Below, piece by piece: positions 19,578-29,286 of a stretch of DNA of 64,000 nucleotides; position 1 is the first letter of the stretch; every line of letters begins with the position of its first letter. Source of the DNA: Aureococcus anophagefferens (lineage: Eukaryota > Sar > Pelagophyceae > Pelagomonadales > Pelagomonadaceae); assembly GCF_000186865.1 (NCBI RefSeq), contig NW_008705564.1, positions 1,675,168-1,739,167 of the forward strand, read 5' to 3'. The translations under genes and the position numbers were made by a program. The notes under the pieces are model-generated. The model saw nothing but the letters and a program-made list of their open reading frames with translations, was not told where the DNA came from and made no database searches.

Positions 19578-19678
19578 GCGACCACGCTCGTCGCGGCCCG
19601 GTCGAACGGCTCGCGCTCGATCGTCCGATAAGTCGCGCGCACGGCCGGCGCCGCGGCGCCACTCACACAAACCCCACC

Positions 19679-19694
19679 GGTGTTTTCGAACACC
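19679..19694 (+). terminator. histone mRNA 3' stem-loop of H2A-1
   Basis: GGTGTTTTCGAACACC followed by ACCCTTTC and then the purine motif cgaagatt, 101 nt after the H2A stop. The 16 nt are identical to the other four copies. Confidence 0.88.
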
Positions 19695-19716
19695 ACCCTT
19701 TCTTCGAAGATTCTCC

Positions 19717-20196
19717 TTGTTCGCTGGTTCCTCTGTCCGCTACTGCTCCAGTTCCGAGACGCTCCTCTTCCCGCGCGAGACCGAGCGCCGCGCGTCCCTC
19801 CGCAGCGCGCCCGCCTCGACCCCGCAGGAGGCCTTCGGCCACATCATCCAGTTCTGGCGCAGCGCCCGCGACCCCTCTACTGAGCGTAAGGACACCCCCT
19901 CGTCTGACTCGACGAGTTCAGAGGGGCCTCGTCTAAATTCGTCTAAATTCCGACAATTCGTGCACGCGCTCGCCGCGCGCGAGGTCGTCTACTGGCTCCG
20001 CAGGGCCCGCTTCGCCGGCCACGTCTACTTCGACACGTTCCCGCGCAACGAGGACCCCGTCCGCGAGTGCGAGCTCAACATCCGCCAGGTCCGGCGGCTC
20101 TACGACGCCGCGGGCGACCTCGACGTCGCCGACGCGCAGCGCCGCCACGACGCCCTCGGCGTCCTCGAGCTCCTCGAGGCGAGGGGGGACCTGTAA
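19717..20196 (+). pseudogene. fragment resembling the C terminus of a sugar isomerase (TIM barrel)
   Basis: The ORF lacks a convincing ATG. Its second half, REVVYWLRRARFAGHVYFD then TFPRNEDPVRECELNIRQV, resembles the C-terminal strands of xylose/rhamnose-isomerase-like TIM-barrel proteins (the 'YFDTFP.NEDPVRE' region). The barrel's N-terminal strands and metal ligands are absent, because the ORF begins just after the H2A stem-loop. Between them is a short repetitive, lower-GC stretch (gtctaaattcgtctaaattc at 19932-19951). It may be a decayed fragment left by rearrangement, or the last exon of a gene whose other exons are not here. Low confidence on function. Confidence 0.4.
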
Positions 20197-20282
20197 AGTA
20201 CGGCGGCCCGAGGGGTTCAACGTGTTCATTTGTTTGCCGCGCAGCAGCCCCGAAGAAGACGTCGCAGGTCAAGGCCCTCGAG

Positions 20283-20976
20283 ATGAACGCCCGCGAGCGC
20301 TCGTTCCTGGCGGAGGCGCAGCGCCATGTTGCCTCGGGTCGCAGCGTTGACGCGCTCGTTCGTGTGTATTGCGTGGGCGGCGGCGCGCGTCGAGGAGCGT
20401 GCAGGTTATTATACGTGCCTGTGGTACGCAGCGCGAGAGGGCTGGTGCTCGGCCATCACGTGGCTCCTCAAGCGCGGCGCCGATGTCCACGTTGGCATGC
20501 CCGGTGGTGGTTGGACGCCGCTGCACGGCGCCGCTGACTACCGCCATTGCGATGCAGCGGTCCTCCTGCTCGACGCGGGCGCGCGAGTCGGTGATCGCAA
20601 CCGCTACGGAGAGATCGCGCTGCACCGGGCTGCCTATCGCGGATACACCGACATGTGCAAGCTCCTCCTGAGTCGCGGCGCGTCGCTCGACGCGCGCGCC
20701 AACGACGGCGACGACCCCAAGGCCTACGCGCGACGCTGCGGCCGCCACTGCAGGGCCACGGCCGACCTTCTCGCCGCGGTCCGCGCGGCGGGCGGCTGGC
20801 GCCCCTACTGCACCGCGCAGCGCCCCTACTGCACCGCGCAGTTCCTCGAGCTCCGCCGCGAGCTCCGCGCGCCCGGCGCCGTCGCCGAGTCCGGCGAGCG
20901 CCTCTACGAGCGCGTCTTCGTCGAGCTCCCCAACGACGTCTTCCCCCGCGTCCTCGCCTTCCGCCCCGACTTCTAG
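20283..20976 (+). CDS. ankyrin-repeat protein, two exons
   Basis: Model: exon 20283-20361, 43-bp intron 20362-20404 (gtgtgtattg...gtgcag), exon 20405-20976. Translation gives about 216 aa. The N terminus (MNARERSFLAEAQRHVASG) leads into YYTCLWYAAREGWCSAITWL, TPLHGAADYRHCDAAVLLLD and EIALHRAAYRGYTDMCKLLL, three clear ankyrin repeats. The C-terminal region has an exact 7-residue duplication RPYCTAQ RPYCTAQ, encoded by two perfect 21-bp copies at about 20798-20840, and ends VLAFRPDF. The intron-containing model is preferred because the alternative start at 20326 gives a non-ankyrin leader. No catalytic domain; role unknown. Confidence 0.75.
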
Positions 20977-20986
20977 GCCGCGCTCT

Positions 20987-21103
20987 TTAAGCGTCCCCGT
21001 CGTCACCCGCGGGGATGGGCGCGTAGGCCCGGCGGCGGCGGCGGCCCGCGGCCGCGACCGTCGCGAGCAGCTTGAGGAACGTGCCGATGGCGACGACGAG
21101 CAT
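20987..21103 (-). CDS. possible 38-aa membrane peptide
   Basis: MLVVAIGTFLKLLATVAAAG is followed by an Arg-run and a short acidic tail. The hydrophobic N-terminal helix could span a membrane. It is too short to be confident that it is translated; it could also be an exon. It lies between the ankyrin gene and the H4 3' signal. Confidence 0.2.
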   Translation of the reverse strand: MLVVAIGTFLKLLATVAAAGRRRRRAYAPIPAGDDGDA

Positions 21104-21283
21104 GCCTCCTAGCTCTCCCTAACCTCCTACCAGCGCACTATGGCTTAGTTCTTAACGCCCCCGACTTCGAACCCCGCGAGCGGCGCGGCCCCGTCGATCG
21201 AACGAGCGCGAAGCGCGAGGCGCGCCGCGAGCGAATGTTCGAAGCGCCGGCCGCGGTCCGCGAAAGTCTTCCTCCGAAAGGGT

Positions 21284-21299
21284 GGTGTTCGAAAACACC
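21284..21299 (-). terminator. histone mRNA 3' stem-loop of H4
   Basis: On the minus strand GGTGTTTTCGAACACC followed by ACCCTTTC and GGAGGAAGACTTTC, 74 nt after the H4 stop. Identical stem and loop to the other histone copies. Confidence 0.88.
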
Positions 21300-21373
21300 G
21301 GTGTGGTTGTGTGAGTGGGCGGCCCGGCGGGTCTTGGTCTTGGTGTCGAGGCGCCCGGGCTCAGCGGGAAGAT

Positions 21374-21727
<354 letters not shown>

Positions 21728-21729
21728 GG

Positions 21730-22329
21730 NNNNNNNNNNNNNNNNNNNNNNNNNNNNNNNNNNNNNNNNNNNNNNNNNNNNNNNNNNNNNNNNNNNNNNN
21801 NNNNNNNNNNNNNNNNNNNNNNNNNNNNNNNNNNNNNNNNNNNNNNNNNNNNNNNNNNNNNNNNNNNNNNNNNNNNNNNNNNNNNNNNNNNNNNNNNNNN
21901 NNNNNNNNNNNNNNNNNNNNNNNNNNNNNNNNNNNNNNNNNNNNNNNNNNNNNNNNNNNNNNNNNNNNNNNNNNNNNNNNNNNNNNNNNNNNNNNNNNNN
22001 NNNNNNNNNNNNNNNNNNNNNNNNNNNNNNNNNNNNNNNNNNNNNNNNNNNNNNNNNNNNNNNNNNNNNNNNNNNNNNNNNNNNNNNNNNNNNNNNNNNN
22101 NNNNNNNNNNNNNNNNNNNNNNNNNNNNNNNNNNNNNNNNNNNNNNNNNNNNNNNNNNNNNNNNNNNNNNNNNNNNNNNNNNNNNNNNNNNNNNNNNNNN
22201 NNNNNNNNNNNNNNNNNNNNNNNNNNNNNNNNNNNNNNNNNNNNNNNNNNNNNNNNNNNNNNNNNNNNNNNNNNNNNNNNNNNNNNNNNNNNNNNNNNNN
22301 NNNNNNNNNNNNNNNNNNNNNNNNNNNNN
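21730..22329. other. assembly gap, 600 N
   Basis: A run of N between the H4 promoter and the TDP1-like coding region. It hides the 5' part of the TDP1-like gene and most of the H4 promoter. Confidence 1.
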
Positions 22330-23220
22330 TTCGCGCGCGCCGTCGCCGAGGCGACGCGGGGCGTCGACGCCCTGTCCCCGGGCGAGGCCATCGGCGCGAA
22401 GCGGCTCAAGGCCGTCGTCGCGGCGCGCATGGCCGGCGCGTTCGACGCGGCGGACCCGACGCACTGCTACTCGTCGTTCCACGGCGCGCGCCCGGCGACG
22501 GAGGCGCTCCGGCTCAAGGCCGACGACTGCGACGTCGCGCTCGTGCACTGGCCGCGCCGCGGCGACGCCCCGCGGCTCGGGGGCGCCTACGCGGCGACGC
22601 GCGGCGGCCTCGTCGGCGTCGCCGAGAAGCGCGGCGCCGCGCTCGTCCGCTTCGTCGCGGCGCGGCCGGACGGGGCGCCGGGCCACGAGCCGTCGCACGC
22701 GAAGCTCGTCGCGCGCGCGGGCCGCGGCGGCCGCGGCTTCGTCTACGTCGGCAGCGCGAACCTCTCGGCTCCGGGGTGGCGCCGCGGCGGCTTCCAGCTC
22801 GGCGTCGTCCTCACGAACGTCCAGCTCGGGAGCCTGCCGCTCCCCTTCGCCGTCCTCGGCGCGGACGGCGAGCCGCGCGGGGCGGGCGCCTTCGAGGCCC
22901 TGAGCCCCGACGACGCCTGGCTCCCGAGGCGGGAGCGCGGCGGCCCGGGCGGACGCCGCGCGCGAGAGTGCGCCGTTCAGGTGAGTCGACCCAGAGACCA
23001 GATTGACTCGGCCGCGCTCGACCTCGAGGGGCTGCCGCCGATGGACTGGAAGCAGGTCAAGGACCTCTGCCGCGGCCACGACGCGAGCGTCCGCCTCGGC
23101 CGCGTCCCGCAGCCCGTCGGCGGCCGCTGCCGCGTGCCCTTCGACGCGCGCGAGCACGCCGTCGCCGCGCGCGACCGCATCAACGGCGACGCGTCGGGCG
23201 TGCGCGCGAGGGTTGTGTAG
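22330..23220 (+). CDS. tyrosyl-DNA phosphodiesterase 1-like protein, 3' part
   Basis: Open frame of about 296 aa from the gap edge to a TAG at 23218. It contains HEPSHAKLVARAGRGG...FVYVGSANLSAPGW, an H-x-K motif followed by G-S-x-N-L-S-x-x-x-W. This is the second HKD half-site of the TDP1 branch of the phospholipase D superfamily, which hydrolyses 3'-phosphotyrosyl links left by stalled topoisomerase I. The first HKD half-site would be in the gap. The C-terminal 70 residues (MDWKQVKDLCRGHDASVRLG) are not typical of TDP1. A gtgagt at 22981 looks like a donor, but the frame stays open, so I did not split the gene there. Confidence 0.68.
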   Translation, partial: FARAVAEATRGVDALSPGEAIGAKRLKAVVAARMAGAFDAADPTHCYSSFHGARPATEALRLKADDCDVALVHWPRRGDAPRLGGAYAATRGGLVGVAEKRGAALVRFVAARPDGAPGHEPSHAKLVARAGRGGRGFVYVGSANLSAPGWRRGGFQLGVVLTNVQLGSLPLPFAVLGADGEPRGAGAFEALSPDDAWLPRRERGGPGGRRARECAVQVSRPRDQIDSAALDLEGLPPMDWKQVKDLCRGHDASVRLGRVPQPVGGRCRVPFDAREHAVAARDRINGDASGVRARVV

Positions 23221-23620
23221 GCCCCTAGCGGCGCCGATGATAACCTTCATGCGCGACGCGTGAAGCGACGACCCGACGACGTCCTAGGGGCGGTCCCTAC
23301 CTGGAGCGCTCGACGCATGGGTGCGTAAGCGTGCGCACATAGACTGGAAGTGTTTTAAATTGATACGGGAGCGGGAGGGAAGAAGAGCGGGGCAGGTGGA
23401 GCGCGTATGGCGGCGGAGTCGCGGTCGACGCGAAAAGTTCGGCGAACCCCGGCTCGAACGCGTCGCCCCGGCCGCGCGGCGACCGGACGCGCTCGCGCGG
23501 GCGAACGCGACGGCCCGCACCTCCTCTCGGGGCGCGGGGGGGGGGCGCGCGGCGCCGCCTGGACCCACCTGGGCCGTCGCGAGCGCGTCGAGCCGTCGGG
23601 AAGTCTTCCGTCGAGAGGGT
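23221..23620. other. intergenic region between TDP1-like gene and H2B-2
   Basis: Convergent 3' flanks. No gene or repeat beyond G+C-rich simple sequence at about 23515-23560 (cggggcgcgggggggg). The histone purine motif GGAAGACTT lies at 23599-23610 on the minus strand. Confidence 0.5.
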
Positions 23621-23636
23621 GGTGTTCGAAAACACC
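23621..23636 (-). terminator. histone mRNA 3' stem-loop of H2B-2
   Basis: On the minus strand GGTGTTTTCGAACACC followed by ACCCTCTCG and then ACGGAAGACTTCC, 76 nt after the H2B-2 stop. Confidence 0.88.
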
Positions 23637-23712
23637 GGTGTGGTTGTGGTGACCGACGCGACGGCGTCGCTCCCCCGAGGAGGGGCGACGGTCGCGGTCG
23701 CCGAGTTCGCGC

Positions 23713-24060
23713 TTAGGACGAGAACTTGGTGACGGCCTTGGTGCCCTCGGAGACGGCGTGCTTGGAGAGCTCGCCGGGGAGCATGAGGCGGACCGCGGTC
23801 TGGATCTCCCGGGACGAGAGCGTCGCCTTCTTGGAGAAGCGGCAGAGCTTGGAGGCCTCGAGGGCGATGCGCTCGAAGATGTCGTTGATGAACGAGTTCA
23901 TGATCGACATGCCCTTCTTGGAGATGCCCGTGTCGGGGTGCACCTGCTTGAGCACGCGGTAGATGTACGTGGAGTACGACTCGACGCGCGTCTTCTTCTT
24001 CTTGCCGCCGGCGGCCTTCTTGGGCGCCTTGGCGGATTTCTTGGAGGGAGTCTTGGCCAT
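23713..24060 (-). CDS. histone H2B, second copy
   Basis: 115 aa, intronless; protein identical to the H2B at 18619-18969 except that one C-terminal Ser is missing. The nucleotide sequence is also almost the same, which suggests recent duplication or gene conversion of the coding part, whereas the flanks differ. Divergent from the H2A at 24394 over a 333-bp promoter. An in-frame ATG upstream (24120) would add a non-histone leader and was rejected. Confidence 0.98.
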   Translation of the reverse strand: MAKTPSKKSAKAPKKAAGGKKKKTRVESYSTYIYRVLKQVHPDTGISKKGMSIMNSFINDIFERIALEASKLCRFSKKATLSSREIQTAVRLMLPGELSKHAVSEGTKAVTKFSS

Positions 24061-24393
24061 TTTGATGATTTGCGTGTGGTTTGCAAAGCTGAGAGAGGGC
24101 CAAATCACCTCGGAGGACAAAAGATTTTTGTACTTCCGAGGCAGCGAGCCGATAAAAAGGTCAAATTGACGTCAACCTTTTGAAATCCGGCTTGACGATT
24201 GGTCGGACGAAAAGATTTTTGTACTTCCGGTGCGGAGCGAGCCGGTCGGCCGGAGGCGATTTTGGTCGTCTCTCAGTTTACGAACCAACTCGTGCCGACC
24301 CGCGTCCGTTCGCCGCCCGCCGCGCGCCCCCTCGCGCCCCCCGCACGCCTTCGCTCACCGCCCCCCCGCCCCAGGTACAACACACATCACATC
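24061..24393. promoter_or_regulatory. divergent H2B/H2A promoter 2 with internal direct repeat
   Basis: 333 bp. It contains gattggtcggacg (24198-24210) and gagcgagcc (24236-24244), both shared with the first H2B/H2A promoter. It also has a direct repeat: aaaagatttttgtacttccg at about 24119-24138 and again at about 24211-24230; each copy includes the palindrome-like caaaagatttttg or gaaaagatttttg and is followed by a gcgagcc. These look like duplicated transcription-factor sites. Confidence 0.7.
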
Positions 24394-24777
24394 ATGTCTG
24401 GCAAAGGAAAGGGTGGACGCGGCAAGAAGTCCGGCAAGGCCGGCACCTCCAAGGCGGCCAAGGCCGGGCTCCAGTTCCCGGTCGCGCGCCTCAACCGCTT
24501 CCTGAAGAAGGGCAAGTACGCCGGCCGCGTCGGCGTCGGCGCCGGCGTCTACATGGGCGCGGTCCTCGAGTACCTCTGCGCGGAGATCCTCGAGCTCGCG
24601 GGCAACGCCGCCCGCGACAACAAGAAGGCGCGCATCGTGCCCCGCCACCTCCAGCTCGCCGTCCGCAACGACGAGGAGCTCAACAAGCTCCTCGGCTCGG
24701 TCACGATCGCGTCGGGCGGTGTTCTCCCGAACATCCACGCCGTGCTTCTCCCCAAGAAGTCCAAGTCCAAGGCCTAA
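24394..24777 (+). CDS. histone H2A, second copy
   Basis: 127 aa, intronless. Tail [20 protein letters not shown], then the canonical H2A fold ([60 protein letters not shown]). It is five residues shorter than the first copy, with differences concentrated in the tail. The start at 24394 corresponds to the conserved MSGKGK; upstream in-frame sequence has no similarity. Stem-loop at 24879. Confidence 0.98.
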   Translation: MSGKGKGGRGKKSGKAGTSKAAKAGLQFPVARLNRFLKKGKYAGRVGVGAGVYMGAVLEYLCAEILELAGNAARDNKKARIVPRHLQLAVRNDEELNKLLGSVTIASGGVLPNIHAVLLPKKSKSKA

Positions 24778-24878
24778 GCGCCTTCGACGGCTCCGCGCGC
24801 GCGTCGACCGGCGCCGGCCGGCCCTGGCTACAAGTCCGGCGCACGGCGCGCTCCGCGGCGCCACCACTCACAACCACC

Positions 24879-24894
24879 GGTGTTTTCGAACACC
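24879..24894 (+). terminator. histone mRNA 3' stem-loop of H2A-2
   Basis: GGTGTTTTCGAACACC followed by ACCCATTCG and then GGGAAGACTTGTC, 101 nt after the stop. The flank ACCCA is the same as in animal histone mRNAs. Confidence 0.88.
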
Positions 24895-25391
24895 ACCCAT
24901 TCGCGGGAAGACTTGTCGCGGACTCGCTCGCGAGCGGCCGACTTCGCGGACCGCGGCGCGCGCCTGTTTTTCGACCCCCCGCGCTCCTCCCGCGCCTGTC
25001 GTCGCGCGCGCGCCCATTAAACTCATATCCACGCTAGACTTCCTCTCCGCGCATCTCCCTAGAGCGCCCTCCCGCTCGCGGTCTGCCCCGGGACTAACTA
25101 CACCCTGGAGCCCCTCCCACGTCGTTTTTGCAGTCCTCCCGGCGCGTGAAAGGGGAAGAAGCCCCACGACTCCTATTCACGCGTCGCCGGATCCGCTGGC
25201 TGGACCTCGACGACGCGCGTTCGGTTTGTTCGCGCGGCTCGTCCGCGGGACCGTCCCGGGGGATCCGGCGCCNCGAGATAGGAAGCCTCGCCGCTCGCGG
25301 CGACGGATCCCCCGGACGAGCCGCGCACATCGTTTGCTTGAACTCTGCAACTCGCCGCGCTGCCCATTTTCAAAGGCAGTGCACCGACACG
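24895..25391. other. intergenic region and meckelin 5' flank with inverted repeat around a single N
   Basis: About 500 bp. A single undetermined base lies at 25273. It sits within the loop of an inverted repeat: gcgcggctcgtcc (25232-25244) plus cgggggatccg (25257-25267) are complementary to 25304-25326, with a 12-base insertion in the left arm. The structure may have caused the sequencing ambiguity. No gene recognised. Confidence 0.55.
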
Positions 25392-28300
25392 ATGGACCGG
25401 CGGCTGCCGCTGCTCCTCGCCGGCCTCGTCGCCGTCGCCCGGGCCGACGACACGGCCGCGACGATGTACGTCTCGTCGGAGACGACGGGCCAGTGCGCCT
25501 CGGACGCGTACTTCGACACGGTGACGCTGGCGTGCCGGGACTGCAGCGACATGGCGGCGGACGACGCGACGGCGGCCGTGCTCGTCGGCGCCGACTTCGA
25601 CGCCTTCGGGAACGCGCGGTCCTGCGCGTGCCCCGCGGGCTACGCGTTCGTCGACGGCTCCGCGGCCTGCTCCACCGACGGCGCGTGCGCGTCGGTCGCG
25701 TGCGCGCCGTGCGCGGAGGCGTCGTACGCCGACGGCTCCGCCTGCGCCCTCTGCGGCGACACGACGACGGGCGTGGACGCGGCGACGGGCGACTGCGGCT
25801 GCGCGGACGCGGACGCGATCCTCGTCGAGGTCGGCCACGACGGCGCGTACCTGGAGAGCAAGGCCTGCGCGGCCTGCGCGGCCGGCCGCTTCGCGGCCTG
25901 GGGCGATTCCTGGGTCGCGGGCGCCTTCTACCCGGGGAACCCCTACGCCTGCGCGAGCTGCCCCGACGCGCGCATGGCCTGGACCGGGTCCGCGTGCGCG
26001 TGCGCCGCGGGCTACGACGCCGTCGGCGAGGCGACGGTCGGCGCGCGGAGCTGCGTGCTGTCGTCGCAGCGCGACGAGCTCGAGGACCGCGCGGACGTCG
26101 ACGACGCGGGCCTCGTCGTCTACGACGCGATCCAGACCCAGAAGGGCGGCGACGCGGAGGGCTACGACGCGTTCGACTCCGCGGTTTTCCACCACATGTT
26201 CGTGAACAGCTCGACGCGGTGCCTCTACCACGACGGCACGGCGTCGGCGGACGCGGCCTGCCAGACGCTCGCGAATCTGTGCGTGATGACGGGCTACCGC
26301 CTCGACGCCGAGGCCTGCGAGTTCCCGTGCCGAATTCACCGGTTTGGGGGGTCCCCACCAAACTTCAGAACTCTCTAGCTCGGTCACATCGACGTCGATT
26401 CGGCCGATTTTTGGACGAATCGATTGCTCTCGTCGAGTTCCCGAAGCACAGTGAAAATTATTGTGTCAAAACGCGCACATTGAAGTCGGGTTGAAGATTT
26501 GAATTCGGCCCAGGCGAGTTCTACGAGGAGCTCCGCGACGAGCGCGGCGACAAGCACGACGAGGGCGCGCAGGAGTCGCTGCCCTGGCTCCTCTACGACG
26601 CCGACGGCGAGACCGTGCGCAAGGACGCGGGCGTGCAGACGCCCTTCGCGTTCACGGCGTCGGCGCGGAACCGCTACCACAAGCTCGAGCTCCGCGCGCT
26701 CGCGTACGCGCTCAACGGCACGTTCCTCGGCAGCGAGCCCTTCGACGCGGACTTCTTCTACTGCGAGACGCAGACGCCGCGCACGAAGTTCGGCGGCGGC
26801 GCGAACCGCGGCACGAAATGGACCTTATTCGGCCACTCGTGGCAGGAGCACTTCCGCTGCTACCTGCCGAGCCTCGTCGGCCGGGAGCTCGTCTTCTACG
26901 ACCTGTACGTCGTCGACCGCGACGGCGACTGCGAGAACAAGGCCCAGGACGGCGACACGCGGTGCCTCTACCCGGTGCCCGTGCTCATGAAGACGCTCCG
27001 CGACGAGGACGGCAACAAGCCGAACCGCAACGGCAAGTCGAACAACTTCGACGAGAACGTCTTCAGCCGCCGCTTCTCGCTCTTCGACGCGACGACGGCC
27101 GTCCCCTTCGACGACGACCTGAACAACCCGGGCGAGCTCGCGGGGCCGACCTACGTGCGCTACCTCGTCGAGGCCATCGTCCACGTCGAGGTCCGCAACG
27201 AGAAGCCCTCGCGGATCTACACGCCCCACGTCGAGCTCAAGTTCCGCGAGCGCGGCCTGCTCAAGGTCGGCGAGGACCGCAAGATGCGCGAGGACAAGGT
27301 CGAGTTCTACTGCTACTACTACATGGACTCGTCCGAGTTCTGGCGCATCTGCGACGCGCTCTTCTTCGTGCTCCTCTCGCTGTCGGGCATGTGCTGGATC
27401 TACTACTACAGCAACTGGCAGGCGGAGAACTACGGCGGCGACGTCACGTCGGGCTTCCCCCAGGACGAGTACATGCGCGCCCCGGCGTCCCGCGGCGATG
27501 TTCGAGAGATTCGGGGCGGGACGGCGACGAAACGTCGTCGCCGATAGGTTCGTCTACTTCATCAAGTGGGTCATGCTCTACTGCCGCCTCTTCGTCCACA
27601 TCTTCTTCCCGTTCATGTTCGCGATGAGCAGCTACATCCTCGTCTTCTTCAAGCTCCAGGACACGGTCTACCTGCTGCTGCCGCGCGAGAACCGCGAGGA
27701 CGGCAAGGGCTACGAGTACTACCCCGTGCGCGTCATGCTCGTGAGCCTCTGGGCGTTCCAGACCGCGAACGTGCTCAAGGTCATCTACGACCAGTGCTCC
27801 GTCGACATTTTCTTCGTCGACTGGGAGCGGCCGCGGTCCGAGACGCTCAGGCACAAGGTGCCCGTGTCGATCTGGCGCACGCTCTTCGTGGCCAACGAGT
27901 GGAACGAGCTCCAGACCGTGCGGCGCACGAACGTGACCTTCATCCTCTTCCTGCTGGGCTGGCTGTTGGTGGGCGAGCAGCTCGAGAACGCGGCGACGGC
28001 CGTGCCGGACCTCGAGGACCTCGCGGACGGCCACGCGAACATGGCGCTGCGCTTCGCGTCGACGACCTGGTGGTGGTGCGTCCTCGCCTTTGGGCAGTGG
28101 CTCTGGAACTACTTTGTGTGGGAGCGGTTCTTCGGCGAGCCGCCGGCGCAGTCGTTCCTCGATCTGATGACCGTGGCCAAGGTGTCCGTGCTCGTCTTCG
28201 ACGCCAGGTTCCACGGCTACTACCTCCACGGCGACGCGCCCTGGGCCCACGCGGACGACACCATGGACTCCATCTCGCGGCACCTCCTCAACGAGGCGAA

Positions 28301-28988
28301 CGCGGAGTCCATCGGCCGCGGCCTCGACGGCGCGCTCCCGGACATCCAGACGTTCCAGCTCTGGCTGACCCCGGCGTTCCGCCAGGCGTGGACGGCCGTC
28401 AACAGCGGCGCGGCGTCCGCGGCGGCGGCCGGCGGCGGCGGCGGCGGCGCGGGCGCGGGCCGCGGCTTCGAGCCGCCGTCGCTCGTCCAGTCCTTCTTCG
28501 GCGGCCGCGGCTCGTCGAACGCGCTCGGCGCCGCGCGCGCGACGACGGTCGCGGCGCACAAGGGCCGCACGGGCACCATGGAGCAGGTCGGCGCCTTCCT
28601 CCGCACCTTCCTCACGCACGGCTACGCCGACGAGCACAACCTCGACTGGGAGCTCCGCGTGCCCAACGTCTTCGAGCGGGTCTCGTTCTACCCGCCGCCC
28701 CAGTCCGTGCGCCTCGCGGGGGCCAAGGGCAAGGTCATCTTCCAGCCGGACAAGCCCTGGTTCGGCGGCGACAACGGCTGGACGTCCGTGACGTTCCTCG
28801 GCCACGACTACGAATTTCTGATCCACGAGATGCTGACCTTCGCGGTGACGGACATGTGGTTCCGCCAGACGTGGCTGTCGATCCTCGTCGTCTTCCTCTC
28901 GCACCACGGCCTCCGCATCCTCCGGCAGGTCGCGGGCGAGTCGAACCTGTCGGACCGCACGCTCGTCGACTCGCGCTTCCTGATCTAA
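25392..28988 (+). CDS. TMEM67: meckelin (TMEM67/MKS3), ciliary transition-zone membrane protein
   Basis: Exons 25392-26316, 26514-27468, 27548-28988; 3321 nt, 1106 aa, in frame (human meckelin is just under 1000 aa). Signal peptide MDRRLPLLLAGLVAVARA, then a Cys-rich ectodomain (about 30-220: CRDCSDMAA, CACPAGYAF, CAPCAEASY). A large extracellular domain follows, then about seven hydrophobic segments (for example DALFFVLLSLSGMCWIYYY and FPFMFAMSSYILVFF). Family hallmarks: WRTLFVANEWNELQTVRR, FHGYYLHGDAP, and the C-terminal ESNLSDRTLVDSRFLI. Meckelin gates the ciliary transition zone and acts with the MKS complex. Intron 1 is an introner; intron 2 is a 79-bp GT-AG intron. There is an Ala/Gly insert around residue 925. 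Confidence 0.93.
26317..26513 (+). mobile_element. introner element IE8, family B (in meckelin)
   Basis: 197-bp GC-AG intron. Ends ccgtgccgaattca and ttgaattcggcccag, so the TIR tip differs from most B copies. Perfect 8-bp duplication gcgagttc. Forward orientation; phase 1 (Cys codon restored). Confidence 0.93.
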
Positions 28989-29286
28989 GCATGTTTACCT
29001 CACTAATGTAGTGCGATGCAGGCCTCGAGTCTCGATGCCATCGTCGGTTCGCCGAGGTACCCCGCGAACCCCCCTGGAGCGCATCATCATCGATAAGCTG
29101 GACTTGCCCCGGAGGCGTCCTCGAGCTTCGAGTCTGCTTCGGCGAGCCTCGGAGCTTGCTCAAGGTTGAGGCAAGAGCTCAGTGCGCCCGTGCGTTGCGC
29201 ACGGCTCGCCTCCCGGGCGCGAGTTCTTCGCGCGAAGCACGCAACAGGGAGCGTCTTACAGCAGCGCTGCGAACCGGCCCGACGCC
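28989..29286. other. intergenic, no gene seen
   Basis: About 300 bp between two plus-strand genes, moderately lower in GC than the coding regions. An in-frame leader upstream of 29287 is open but has no Met. No repeat or structure was recognised. Confidence 0.45.

Noticed and set aside
19879..19960. Stem-loop or intron in the isomerase fragment (ccccctcg...gagggg, gtaagg)
   Set aside because: A strong-looking donor (gtaagg) exists but no matching acceptor restores a frame. The inverted repeat is short and unsupported.
21730..22329. Hidden H3 gene divergent from H4
   Set aside because: The region is all N. The TDP1-like frame already starts at the gap edge and needs its own 5' part there, so nothing can be claimed.
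22981..23010. GT donor in the TDP1-like gene (gtgagt)
   Set aside because: The frame remains open through it and no acceptor gives a better protein; left unspliced, although a small intron cannot be excluded.
27469..27547. Possible additional introner in meckelin
   Set aside because: It is 79 bp, has no TIR, and its flanking 8-mers (gtacatgc/gttcgtct) do not match. Treated as an ordinary intron.
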